DNA from: Falciphora oryzae
Lineage: Eukaryota; Ascomycota; Sordariomycetes; Magnaporthales; Magnaporthaceae
Length of the DNA stretch: 64,000 nt
NCBI GenBank assembly: GCA_000733355.1
Contig: JNVV01000013.1
Span: forward strand, 113,806-177,805
Direction of reading: 5' to 3'
The notes under the pieces were generated by a model. That model did no database searches. It worked only from the letters and a program-made list of their open reading frames with translations, and was not told the DNA's origin. Both the position numbers and the translations under genes were made by a program. This document shows positions 44,401 to 56,176 of the stretch, piece after piece; the stretch's first letter is position 1, and each line of letters starts with the position of its first letter.

Positions 44401-47115
44401 ATGGCAGGGTCGGGTGGCATGACAGTGTTGGGCAGCTTTCTCCTCGGGGTCGAGCTTGAGGAAATGGCGTTACAATTCTCCCAGATCCGGGCCAACGTGG
44501 TGGCCTGCGTCGAGATACTGTGTACCGCCGGCGAGCCAGCTGGCGATGCCAGTGTCGAGTCAAATCCCGACCGCGCAAAGCAGCCCGTGCCGCTGGATAA
44601 ATGGCCTTTGCTCTTTTTCCAGACCATCATTCCGTTCCACAGTGTGTGTCTGTCCACCTTCAGCGACAGGGCTCTCTTTGCCTCGATTTTCCACCAGCTG
44701 TTGGAGGGATTCCTTTGCCTCTTCGGCCGGTCGGATGAGATCGATCAACCCTCTGAAATGGCTCCCCCCAGCATCCCTATCGAGTACCAGAGCTTTGTGT
44801 TCCTCCTGTACAGCGTCCTGGCCAGTGCGTGGCTGATACACCTCCGCGCTGACAAGGCGCTCTTCGTCAAGGGCCAGGAGTCATGCCTTCAGGCAATGGA
44901 AGTGCTGCGGGTTTCGGATGACCCTTCGGTGGACAAGAGACTAAGCGAGGGCGACCACACATGCGTGACTGCAACGATATCAAGGACCATCTTCTTATCG
45001 GGGCACGCAAAGATCCTTGTATGCAGTGGGAAGGTCGACGAGGCCAGGGTCATACATGACATGCTCGTCGCGGTAGAAGGCAGGCTTTGCAATGCTTTCT
45101 CTTCTATGCCTGAAGACCGGCCTGTCGAGTTTTCGGTCATTGGGAGGACACCGGAAGACGGAAAGCTCATGGGCTTGTTTATCCCGTCGACCGCTAACCA
45201 GGACGTCGGTACTGTCGAAAGACGGGCTCTACCGAGCTCTCTCCGTGGAATGATGAAGAAGAACTACATGGACCGTCACTTCTCGCAGGGACTTGCGCAC
45301 TTGTTTGATGTCACCGTTCCTGAAGAGGACAAGGAAAAGCAGGCGCAGATTGAGGCGCAGCGACTCGAGGCCATGAGCAGGACGCTCCGCTCATCCAACG
45401 AGCTTCTCGAGGCGACGGGAATTCACGGCGCCCACAGGCTGGAGGAGTTTTGGCCTGAGGGCTTTGGGATGCTGTCTTTTTGCGCGGGTCCCGCGGACGA
45501 GGTGTCGCGTTTGCGAGCCATCGAGAAGGCCACGGCTGCGGGCAACTGGTTCGAAACGGTCACCCAGCACCGGACGCTGATGTGGTCGGCATGGCGCGAA
45601 TTCGACCACGAGAAGGCCCTTGGACATATGGACACGCTTCTAGATTTGTACCGGTCGCGACGCCGGACGGCCGCCGCGGCTACTTCTGCCCCTTCATCAA
45701 GGGACGGCGTAGCCAGCTACGAGGACGAAATCGAGAGGCTGGTGGCAACCAAGGCGGAGATGCGGGACTTCTGCGACACATACCGCGCCGTCTGTGCCCT
45801 GGTCGAGGGCCAGTGCTCCATTACCGATATGATGCAGCAAAGCCGTACGCTCAAGCTCCAGTTTGGCGGCCCCCAGATCGAATTTCTGAACCAGGTCGAG
45901 TCTTTCGTTACCAGCTACGGCACTGCTACCTCGGGCGCACCGCAGCCAGTGAAGACTAACTTTAAGAAGGGGTGGCTGCGGAAGTTGGTTAAATTCTATG
46001 CGGCAAAACAGCAACACGCCGGCTCCGAGGTGACGGCGGCCGACTTCGCGCGCGAGCTGCAAGAGAGACTCATGGGTGCAGGTATGCGTATGATGAAGCT
46101 GGACAGGGCTTGGAATGGGGATGATATGGACGCCATCGAGAGGGAGCTGAAGGATTTCGAGGGGGTCTGTGAAGACGAGCTGGTCGAGCCGTTCTTCTCA
46201 GCGATGGGCGTTGAGGTGACTCTGCAGCAATATCAAACGGCCTTTGGGCTCAGGAGGACCATTCTGGAACAACTGGCGCTGTTCCAGAGCGCCATGGGCA
46301 GAAATGACTTTGAGCTCGCTGCCCAGGCAATCCAGATCCTCGAGGATCGGCTGCGGCCGATATCATCACAAGATAACAACGGTCCCTCCAGCCAGCATCT
46401 CGGCGAGGTCTTGGCCAGCATGAGAGAGGGTCGTGGCGTGATGCTATACGAGGCCAAAACAGAGGCACTGAAAGCGGCGCACGTACGCCTAGACTTTCAG
46501 CAGATCGAGATGCTCTGCGACGAGCTGATCTCGGAGTGGGAGGACGGAGCACTGCCGAACGTGAGCGAGAGCACAGTCATTTTCGTACACACAACGCGGG
46601 TACGGGCTGTTATGTCCACGGCGATCCAAGAGAAGAAATGGCAGCGGGGCATCGACCTGAGCGCCGAGATGGACCGGCTCCGGGCCAAGGCGGCAGCGCT
46701 CGCCGAGGGACCATCGCGATCTGTGGCCGGTGACGCAACTGGCAGCCGGGGCTGGGACGAAAAAGAGCTGCGCGGACTGCGAGACTGCGCTGTCGACTGC
46801 CGCGAGCTGTGCCAGCTCCGACAGATTGGCGAAGATCTTCAGGCGGTTCTCGTCGAGACTGGTCCTGGAGCCGAAGCCCGCGTGTTGTCCACGATCCGCG
46901 ACGTCGTTGACCGGCTCAAGCGGCTGCATTGGGCGCAGAAGCAGGCCAGCTCGGAGGGGGTGGTCAGAACGGTGAGCAAGGCCGTCGGTGAGGACGAGAT
47001 CCAGGCGCTATGCCTTGTGTGCTCCGTGGTCGAGCGTGTTGTGGCTGCTGAGGAGCAGCAAGGCCTCCGCTCCTTCTTCCTAGGGGCTCTTGCCGGTTTG
47101 GGACTGCTTCAGTAG
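41469..47115 (+). pseudogene. CHAT protease - P-loop ATPase - helical repeat protein (NLR-like), with an apparent frameshift
   Basis: Two ORFs (41469-43631 and a second frame continuing to 47115) form one architecture of about 1,880 residues. Residues about 190-440 are a CHAT (caspase-like) domain with HFDVHG (His280) and VLNACESA (Cys348) as the expected dyad. Next is a P-loop ATPase: HGPPGVGKTT (K523), VIYIDMEKD, a hydrophobic TVLIIDHMHS Walker B-like strand, and LVCVSRR sensor. Near 43599 homology leaves the first frame after ELPGLSH and continues one base later with DSVDLSHLIF and DQVIGLLQGSPAALLEV, typical of the STAND ARC/winged-helix part. The remaining 1,100 residues are alpha-helical and probably TPR-like. 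No GT-AG intron bridges the break. It is either a recent pseudogene, a strain-specific null allele, or a one-base assembly error in an intact gene. Confidence 0.75.
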
Positions 47116-49625
47116 CGGGACCAGGGTTTTGGTTGGCAGTTCGGCCGAGAAAGGCCGCCAATAGGGCGGTTTCGGCGCCACGGCCTCCCTGCGTCCCAGG
47201 ATCAGTGCTTTGATCTTGTGTTTGTATTTGGGCGTCCAAGCGCAAGTAATGACCAGCAGACAAAGTGGTGCGTGCATTCCCGTTCTGGGGATCGCTCCCA
47301 CGATGGAGGCCAACTACGACGTAACAAACAAGAACAACGTTGGTTCTCTGCATCGTGCCCAAGCACCCGTTCGAGAATTGGATCATGGGCTGCCCTAAGA
47401 CGGCTGAGCAAGCTGTCAAGACGGTGTAGGACATGCACGCCAAGAAGCGTCGGGAGGAAGTGGCAGCCAGGCTGTGAGCCAGCCATGCGCGCTCGCCGAG
47501 AAAGGCAGAGCGAAGGATTGCTGTCTGGCTTCATGCAGCAAACGGTCGTGCCCCGCGTACAATCTGCGCTCGTGCCGTGGGTACCCGCAAAGGTGATTCG
47601 CCTGCCAGAGTTTTTCATGTCGGTACCACCGCGAGAAACAGCCCGCAGTGGAAAAGTCATCGGAGATAAAAGCAGAGGTTTGTCGAGATCAGCACTTTGA
47701 GAAAGCGGCCCTTGCCCCTCCAGGTGTGATTGCATGTGGAGTCCGATTCAGGAGGACCGCTGACTTCGAAAACACTCGGCATTTGGCGCTAGTGTAGGGC
47801 CCAAGACAACATCTATGCGGGGAGTGATCTCCCTTGGCAGTGTGCCGCGGGGAGCTGAGGATGGATGCCGGCTCCCAGGCTGCCATTTCCAATGGGGAGA
47901 TCGATGCCAAGCCAGAAGCCTCAGCGAAGCTGTCTCGCTTCGCGCTTCTCGCTCCCCGTGCCTTGGGAGAACTGCACGCACCCGTTGATGCCATGACCCT
48001 TTGGTATTCTTCTCAGCCGTGCCAGGCCCCAAGGACATGGCAGCGAACACCACCAGCCTGCGGCATGCCGGTCCCAGAATCATACCTAGACTCGCCGCAC
48101 GAACGTGGCGGCTAGTCCTCCGTCCGTGCCAGCTTAAAAATATCGACGACACCATTGGCCCAGGGAGCCAGCACCATGGAGCTATCCCCTGTCCGAGCAC
48201 TGGAGAACCCTGAGTCGCAGGACCGACGTCAGCGCCACAACGCCAATCTGAGTTCATTTTTTTCGTGTTCCTGCATTGGTGCAATTTTAGCTGCAGAGCC
48301 GCCCCTTTTGGCGGGCTGAGAATGTGCTGGTCTCAGTCGGCAGCCTGGGCCGGGGTTGCACGTCGGGCCGCCTAGAGCCATTGAGACTTGACCAGAACTC
48401 GACCAATGCCCCTGAGCAGCACAGCACCGCTCTTGGCGCGCTGGATAATTGGATAATTCCACGCTCGCTCTTTGCTTGTTTTGCTTGCTTTGTTTGGTCA
48501 CCCCTACTTGTTTTTTTGTTTTTTGTTATACGTCTTTTTCCTTTTGCTATAGCCTGTCTGGCTCAGCCCTCCTCAGATCGTAGACATGCCCGAACTGCCC
48601 CCAGGCCAGGCCTGCCGAGAGCAGGGCCACCGCTCGGCCCGCAGCTTCGAAGAGACATCCCCAACTCCGGTCCCAAAAATCCGTTTTGTTGATCCTCTCG
48701 CACGACTCAATATTCTGGGTCAGACCCATAGATATTGGCTTGAGTGGAAATCCCGCTTGTGCTTGCATGTTCAAGAGTCAACTGGTTGCGCTGGGGCGGG
48801 CTGTCCCGCGCCTTCTGACTCTCGCGAATCTTGTCGACCCGCCAAGTATTTCCCTCTACGTCCGACCCCTCGCTCGGCCACGCAAAAGCGGCTGGCCCTT
48901 CAAGACCGCATACATGCAATGGATACGAGGCTTTTTTTTTTCTTCTTCTCACTGAGGGTCACACCCCAGGGGACACTGAAGCAGCCCCTCCGTCTCCGCT
49001 TGTATTGTTTTTATTTTCTTCTTCGCCGCCTAGATTTCGTCCGAGCACACTCCCGGCTGGCAGTGTCTCGGCATCCTCCCCTGACGCCCTCCAACGCCTG
49101 GCGTCCTGCCAAATCAGCCGTAGCAGCACTAGAGGCCAATCAGGTCGCAGCCAACTCGGGCTGGGCGCTTCAGGTTCGCCTAATACGAATAACATCGAGC
49201 GCGGCCGCGCCCTGTCAAGGGGTAACCGTTGGTCGTGGTCCGGGCTGTCCGCTTCCCAGCTCATCTGCTAGGCCCAACGGGGGCTGGATGCGCGGATCTC
49301 TTTCCATGTTCTGCGGCTGACAACGCATTGTCTGCTTCTCAGTCTTGGCGGTGGACAGCAAAGACATGCACTCCTCTTGTGTTGTGATGCATGCAGCGGC
49401 CGGGCATATAATGTCACCATGTTCCCCCGGATTGTCGCTCATTGTTCTTGTTCTGATCCTCAGAGCACGCCTGTCCCAGTCGACTCCCACATTCGCTTGA
49501 TATCCACCATCAAGGTCGTCCATTCGCTCCGGCTCTTGACGTGATAGCACACTCAGTATCGCCTTTAATATCCAGGCCCTCGTTTATACACTTCTTCGCA
49601 TAGGTGCATACCACCAACCTTAATA
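47116..49625. other. Long intergenic region (2.5 kb)
   Basis: Between the CHAT-NLR and the peroxidase gene. ORFs up to about 240 codons occur but show no domain and overlap each other on both strands. The right end is the peroxidase promoter, with a TTTATACA element near 49585. Confidence 0.5.
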
Positions 49626-50915
49626 ATGCGTCTCACTCTCTTCACGGCGGCCCTCGCGGCCTCTCCCGCTCTGGCTTACCCCGGCATGAAGAACACCCTG
49701 AGTGAGATTCACGCCCGCGCCAGGGGTGGCAGGGGCAGCGGCGGCAGGCAGGGCACCGACACTTCCGCGGACGAGCTGCTCGACTCCAACGAGCTCATAG
49801 GCGACCTCATCACCCTGGACGAGTCGCAGCTGACTCCGGTCGGCAAGCAGATCAAGCACCTGATCACCGGCAGCGAGAACCCCGAGAGCGACGAGACCTA
49901 CCCCAGGGGTGCCTGGGGCGCCATCCAGATCCCCAACAAGGGAACCGCCGCGTGCGCCAAGGACACCTGCTGCATCTGGAAGTACATCGCCGACGACATG
50001 GTCAAGGCCTTCCGGGGCCAGTCGGGCCGCTGCACCAACGCCGCCCGCGCCGCCGTGCGCCTGGGCTTCCACGACGCCGGCGGCTGGTCCAAGTCGACCG
50101 GCAACCTCGGCGGCGCCGACGGCTCGCTCGTCCTGGCACCCGAGGAGATCCTCCGCGGCGAGAACCGGGGCCTGGAGGAGATCGTCGAGCAGATGAAGCG
50201 CTGGCACGACGACTACAAGAAGTACGGCGTCGGCATGGCCGACCTCATCCAGTGGGGTGCCAACGTGGCCACCGTCGTGTGCCCGCTGGGCCCGCGCATC
50301 CGCAGCTACGTCGGCCGCAAGGACTCGTCCGTCCCGGCCCCGCACGACCTGTTGCCCCCCGTCACCGGCTCGGCCGACTTCCTGATCGAGCTGTTCGAGA
50401 ACAAGACCATCAAGCCCCACGGCCTGACGGCCCTGATCGGCGCCCACACCACCAGCCAGCAGCGCTTCGTCGACCCCTCGCGCGCCGGCGACCCGCAGGA
50501 CAGCACCCCGGGCGTGTGGGACGTCCAGTTCTACAAAGAGACGCTCAGCAACAGCGCGCCCGCCCGCGTCTTCAAGTTCGCCAGCGACGTCGTGCTGTCC
50601 AAGGACTCGCGCATCAGCAAGGAGTTCAACGAGTTCGCGGGGCCCGGCGGCCAGGAGCACTGGAACGAGGACTACGCGCGCGAGTACATCCGCCTCTCGC
50701 TCCTCGGCGTCTTCAACATCAACGACCTGACCGAGTGCACCAAGGCCATGCCCGGCAGGGTTGGCGCCTACGTCGCCCCGGACCAGGCCGCCGTGGACAA
50801 GTGGATGACCACAAAGAGCAAGGTGGACGCATTCGCCGAGACCATGATGAAGGGCGACGCGCTCGGAGGCGCCAGCAACACCTGGGACTGGCTCAAGAGC
50901 GTCTTCCGCTACTAA
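49626..50915 (+). CDS. Secreted class II-type fungal haem peroxidase
   Basis: Single exon, 429 aa. Signal peptide MRLTLFTAALAASPALA, then a Gly/Arg-rich stretch that may be a propeptide. The distal haem motif is AARAAVRLGFHDAGGW (Arg145, His149), and the proximal histidine lies in LTALIGAHTTSQQRF (His274). ADGSLVL after the distal His supplies a calcium-site-like Asp/Ser set; cysteines CAKDTCC and ECTK fit the class II disulfide pattern. Such ascomycete peroxidases oxidise phenols outside the cell using H2O2. I see no clear Mn-binding triad or exposed catalytic Trp, so a generic or low-redox peroxidase is likelier than a ligninolytic one. Absence of introns is unusual for this family. Confidence 0.85.
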   Translation: MRLTLFTAALAASPALAYPGMKNTLSEIHARARGGRGSGGRQGTDTSADELLDSNELIGDLITLDESQLTPVGKQIKHLITGSENPESDETYPRGAWGAIQIPNKGTAACAKDTCCIWKYIADDMVKAFRGQSGRCTNAARAAVRLGFHDAGGWSKSTGNLGGADGSLVLAPEEILRGENRGLEEIVEQMKRWHDDYKKYGVGMADLIQWGANVATVVCPLGPRIRSYVGRKDSSVPAPHDLLPPVTGSADFLIELFENKTIKPHGLTALIGAHTTSQQRFVDPSRAGDPQDSTPGVWDVQFYKETLSNSAPARVFKFASDVVLSKDSRISKEFNEFAGPGGQEHWNEDYAREYIRLSLLGVFNINDLTECTKAMPGRVGAYVAPDQAAVDKWMTTKSKVDAFAETMMKGDALGGASNTWDWLKSVFRY

Positions 50916-51843
50916 TACGCTTTATGTGATTCGATACGTTGATATGTCCTTGTAATTCACGAACGGGGAAACTTTTTGGCCCATAATTATATATCTAGGC
51001 GAGAATTTAATTATTTGCCTCCAATCCTTCCCACTAGAGGCTTTACGTGTGCGCCGCAATATTAAGCTCGTGGGTCATGCTTTGGCACTTGCTAGACGGC
51101 AATACAGATGCGTCTCGCCATTGCTGAAGTTAGTCGACACGGTTCAGGGCCGGTTGCTAAGGTATGCACCAAGCCGCGCACATTTTCGTAACCCTGAGGC
51201 TGGTCATTTCAGGTTGTTTGTGAACAACCCCAGGAATAGCATACCCTCTTTTTCTTGCTCTCCAGGAGAAAGGCAGAAATCACGAATCTCCATCTCGGAT
51301 CCGGGCCAAACCTAAGGCTTGTTATCCGAGACGCTGTTTTTTGCTGCGTACTCCTCGTCAAGAGCAAAACGAAGTCGAAAAGGTGTGGTTAACTCCCAGC
51401 CCCGAGTCTTTGTGGAGGCTTAAAATGACAAGCAATGGGCTGGAAACAAAACAAAAATAACCTTTGCGGTCGCTGAAGCGATGGTCCCAAAAAAACAAAA
51501 CCCAAAGGTCTTCTCAACACCATTGAGCATAGTCAAGGCACAAAATCGAGAAACCGTGCACAGTGGTCATATCGTTAAGTAAAATTGGCAGACTGAACAT
51601 TGCCAGAAACTAACTAATAGGATACTCGAATCACTTGGTATACAGGTAACTAACTACAGGGATTCCCATTGTACAAAGCACAGGAATTTCCCGGTCGTGA
51701 CAAGACATGTAGGAAACACCTTGACTCCCACGCCACTCCTGCTTCCCTGCCTCGGGGGTGTTCCGTTGCCCTTCCCCTCACAATGTCTCGGTGACGCCCC
51801 AGAACCAGCCCTTCAGCCAGCTCGGCACTACGCAGCCGACCTA
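50916..51843. other. Convergent intergenic region
   Basis: Between the peroxidase stop (plus) and the 7TM receptor stop (minus). AT-rich part with ATAATTATATAT near 50985. No gene seen. Confidence 0.5.
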
Positions 51844-53510
51844 TTACATGCGGCTCCCGTACTCGACCGTGGTGGTGCGCGTCTGCACGATGCCTCTGTT
51901 GGGGGCGATGTGCGCCTCGGGGATGATGGCCCTCTCGGAGCCGCTGTCGTGGCGGGACTGGTCGAGGTCGCGCTCGCCGTTGACCGTCATCTCGTAGCCG
52001 TACTTCTTGAGCGAGTCCGGGTCGGTCCGCGAGTCGTCGAGCCGGTCGAAGCCGCCCTTGGAGCCGCCCGTCGCCGACAGCTTGCCGGCCGAGATCTTGA
52101 TCCCCGAGGTGGGGCCGGTCCTGCGCGACGCCGAGGCGTCGTTGCTCGAGCCGAACTTGGACGCCCAGGTGCTGCCAAAGACCTTGGGGCCGACGTGCTT
52201 GGCGAACTTGCGCAGCGTCGGCAGGGAGCCGCACATGATGAAGAGGTTGGCCTCGATGGAGCTGCGAGGGTTCGACACGCTGGCGTTAGCGGCGGAGCTC
52301 GGCGGCTGGCGCGGGAGGAGGCAAAGACTTACATCCACATTGTGGGATGGGCGATAACCCAGGTGACATCAGCAGCCCCGATAGTAGGAATCAAGAGGGC
52401 CAACCGGACGATGGACGTGACGAAGGTGCTGTGAAGAGGCGCAACGGACTTGGAGTCAGCTAGGATGATCCTTACCGCTTAAGCGGCCAGGCATGGCGTA
52501 TCAGAGCAAGAGAGACACTTACATAGAACCGATAAAGAAGATAAAGCCCAGACCCCACTTCTGGGCCTTTGTCACCTGCAGGCGGAAGATGGTCGGCAGC
52601 GGCAGGACCAGGATCATCAAGTCCGTGATGACACCCAGGACGGTGGTGGCGATGTAGACCTGCGTCAGGTTGACGTTGACCCTGCCCTGGTCTGCGGGGA
52701 ACAGGGGGTTCCAGGACTTCTCGAGCGGCCAGTTGGCAAAGATGAGCGCAAACAGGATGCCCAAGAGGTAGCTCATGCAGACGAAAATGGTGAAGTTGAC
52801 GGCATGTTTGAAGGAGGCCACGGGCGTCAAGCGGTGGTAGAAGAGGAGCACCGTGAGCTTGGCGAGGGCCTGGGTGCCGATGTAATAGATGGGCGCGATG
52901 TAAATGAGCTGCGGGAGACGGAAAACGTTAGCCTCGATATGGACAGACACGACGCCGAGGTCGCCAAGTTTGGCATGTCACGGTACACACTTACCCATAG
53001 GAACCTGTCAAGACCGCCAATAATTGGGAGCTCCCACATGTGGATGCCCCAGCTCCCCAGGCTGAACTCATCTGTTTTGCCGGGTGGTTAGTTAACCTCA
53101 GGTTGAGGAAGCGAAGAAGATGCCAGAACAACATTATGAGCCGGTGATTTCAGCTTACAGATTGCCGGTATTTGCGTCAACAAAGAAAATATCCATGCGC
53201 CAACTAAACAAGCTATCGTCGCAGAACCGGAGTGTTAGTATACAGTTCTGGCGAGAAAGTAGGGTTGCCGAGGCCAGCGTGGCTCGTTGGACCACATACC
53301 ATCATCCCACTGGAACCCCTTCATCAAGATAACCTTGGTGTATAGCCTCTGCAACAAGAAAATAAAGGCCAGCAGCATGCCGATGCTGTAGACATAGTAG
53401 GCTGTGGGCACAAGGTCCCGGGTTGGGTTCTCCAAGTTCACCACCCATCCCTCCGGCGGCTTCATCGAAACCATCACCGGGATGCCTTTGGTGTTGTTGA
53501 CCATCGCCAT
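51844..53510 (-). CDS. Pth11-like 7TM protein (fungal rhodopsin-type domain), 6 exons
   Basis: Exons 53510-53300, 53212-53159, 53071-52995, 52908-52523, 52428-52333 and 52261-51844 give 413 aa, all in phase. Hydrophobic segments: VYSIGMLLAFIFLLQRLY, the segment in exon 2 (CLVGAWIFSLLT), LIYIAPIYYIGTQALAKL, NFTIFVCMSYLLGILFALIF, VYIATTVLGVITDLMILVLPLP, GLGFIFFIGSITFVTSIVRLALL and the segment with TWVIAHPTMWISIEANLFIMCG. WDDA, LVLPLPTIFRLQ and SIEANLFIMCGSLPTLR are hallmarks of the fungal rhodopsin-domain/Pth11-like family. The ATG chosen starts MAMVNNTKG; the frame is open further upstream. The tail of about 120 residues is Ser/Arg-rich and likely cytosolic. No N-terminal CFEM domain. Likely a surface sensor. 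Confidence 0.85.
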
Positions 53511-56176
53511 CTTGCTCGTCGGATGCCGCAGGCGCGGGCAGAGGCGGCTTCGGGGTCCAGCGCACGTTTCTTGCAAGGCTCTCGGGGAGATCGGCGGCGG
53601 TTCGTGCTCGAGGGCCCTGATGGGGCGAGCCAAAATAGCGTCTGCCGTATGGAGCACGGGGCTAAAGCACGGCGAAGAAGCTAGGGGGCAGAAGTGCAGG
53701 TGGGCGGGCGATCAGGGAAAGGAGATCGTCGAGATGTATAAACGTTTCCGTCCTGGGAGCAGTCCACACAACCCGCCGGCCCCGCACGGCAAGCTGTCTG
53801 TCAACGGCCAAGTGTGAGCATAATCTGGCGCTAGGGGCAGCCCGCGAGACGGCTCCGGCACGTTACTGACGGACGTTGCCTTCCACCTGGGGTTGCTTCT
53901 GTGCGGGCGGGATATGCAAACAGGATATCGCCGTCGCATCCTGGAACTAAAACACACCCCTACCGGATCCACGGCGCGGGCCGGGGGCCGGCGAAGTGGT
54001 GCGGATATGACCTCCTGTAAAGACGCAGCGCGACGGCATGAAACGTTGCAAACAAGCTTGTTCTAGTACGATATACTCGGTTGTCCCCTATCTACGTCTT
54101 GGTTCATACTGCAGATCCGGACAATGTGTGTCAATGGTCTCCATGGTGCTGTACTAGGCAGTTCACGCAAGCCAAGCGACGTCGAACTCGAAGTTGGAAG
54201 AATGAAGGATCAAAGGGCCGAGCAACACTGTCGACGCTGAGCAAAGATTGGGCTGGCAGCCGTGAACGTGAGGTCGCAAGGCGGCGATATCAAGCAAAAG
54301 GGGCAATGTCGGCCGAGAGGCCACCCAAAGCCCACGTGCGACCACGGGGCCCGGTTTTTGCGCCACAAACGGTGCAAGCTCGCAGGCCGGGAAATACTAG
54401 CACCAAGACCCCATCTGCTGGCGGCGAGTCATGGACGCTGTCGATATAACCGGGCTTGCTGCCGAGGAGCGTTGGCGGGCAGGTTCTGATCCTTGGGCGG
54501 GCCCAGCACGCGTGGCACGGCCAATTTCGCTTCCAGGACTCGGGCACGTTCCCCGAATAATCGTTGGCAGCTGTAAGTCCTCAAACCGAGGGTTGGTTGG
54601 TTATATTGCCCGGCAGGCCCACAAATCCCTTGCTTTCGCCCTGAGAGTGCTGCCAACGATTTTTTGGGCAACGTGTCGGGCCAGTGCCGATGTGAAGACG
54701 GCGGGAACGCAGCCCCACCCACACCCACAGTCATGACTCGGTAGATGGGCAGGCGAGGAGTGGGGGCACATGGTAGACGCAGGATGCGACAAGGAAGGGC
54801 CGTCCCAGCCCGAAAGACACAACGACATGACACCTGAATTGAGCGGAAGGGCTCCATGCATGATTCGTGTTTGCGCAACCCCATTTGGCAGTGGGGGCTA
54901 GCGTCTGCGGTTGCATCCGCGCTGGGGTCCCTGGGTCCGTTGCCCACATGGCAGCAAGCTCTGCGCCGTCCTGTCGCATCATTTCTCGAAGAGAAAGAAG
55001 GACAAAGAAAAAAAATGCCGAGATTTGCTTCCCCCACCACCGCGTAGGAAGCAAAACGTTAAAAGGGGGAGGAGCCAGATATCGATCCCACCCTTGAGAG
55101 ACGAGGCCCCACGCGAAATATCTTGTTTTTCTTTTGACTCTCGATCCGATTCTCAGGTACGGGTGGAGGACGCAATCCCGCTAATCGAGACGAGCACACA
55201 AAGAGAGGGTGGGTGCATAGTGCATACAGACATCCAACACGATGCTTCACACGTGCCCGTAGCACACCGAACCGCACCGAGCACATCGCAGTTCGTCCCA
55301 CCGAGCCGGTAAACGTCGCGGGGCGCATCGGCTGCTGAAGATCGGTCCTTCTACAGCTTGGCGCCGCCGCGGGCGCCTCGACACGGCATATATCTGAGGA
55401 GCACAGCCCGCCAGCCGGCATGGCCGATGTCGTATCTCGGGAGGATGTGATGTGCTGCCCAAAAATGATATCTCTGCTTTCTCCCTACCCACCCGCCAGA
55501 CAGACCGCACATGATGATTTTCCTGCCGCCCCATCTGCCAGCCTCCGCCTTTGTTTCCTCCCCCTTCTCCTTGGAGGCGGCTGGTCCCCCTATCGGGCTC
55601 CCCTTGCGGCGGCCGGCCAAGCAGAACGTGGTGTGTTAGACAGGTCGGGCGGGGCCAGTGATGCCAAACGGGATGGCGCGTTCCCAACGTGGCCTAGCAG
55701 GCCCACCGCTGCGACTGTTTAGAGGGGACCAATTCGCGGTGGATGCGGATTTCCGCAGCAATGGCATCAAGATCGATCCCACAACCTTCTCCTGATCTGA
55801 CGTCTTGATCCTTCCGAGGGCATTCCCTGCACGCCTGAAAGGAGACGAGTTTCCGCTCGAGACCCGTGAGGGCGTTCTGTCCGCTCCATTCAGGCCCGCC
55901 GCCGGCCCCATCGGGGCAGCTGTCTAGTGACGATAAAAGTTGGCCGGTATACCCTCACCGACCTGACTTTGGATGCTCCCTTCCACTCTCCACCCCCTCT
56001 CAGCCATCCAACTTGGCAGTCACACCTCTTCTTCGTACTGTGTTCGTTCTTGTCGACCAGATACTACCTTCCGCGACGTTGCTGCCTCCTTAAGCAACGC
56101 TGCCCACCCCGCCTAGTCCAGAAGCTTCGCGACTCGTCTTCTCCTCACGGCCCTCCTCACCCCCTCCTCCTGCACC
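53511..56176. other. Long divergent intergenic region (2.7 kb)
   Basis: Between the 7TM receptor (minus) and the VAO-type oxidase (plus). ORFs up to about 200 codons on the minus strand (54429-55040) carry no domain. Pyrimidine-rich leader before 56177. Confidence 0.5.

Noticed and set aside
49620..50929. 346- and 325-codon ORFs in other frames of the peroxidase
   Set aside because: Arg/Gly/Pro-rich shadows; the peroxidase frame carries all catalytic motifs.
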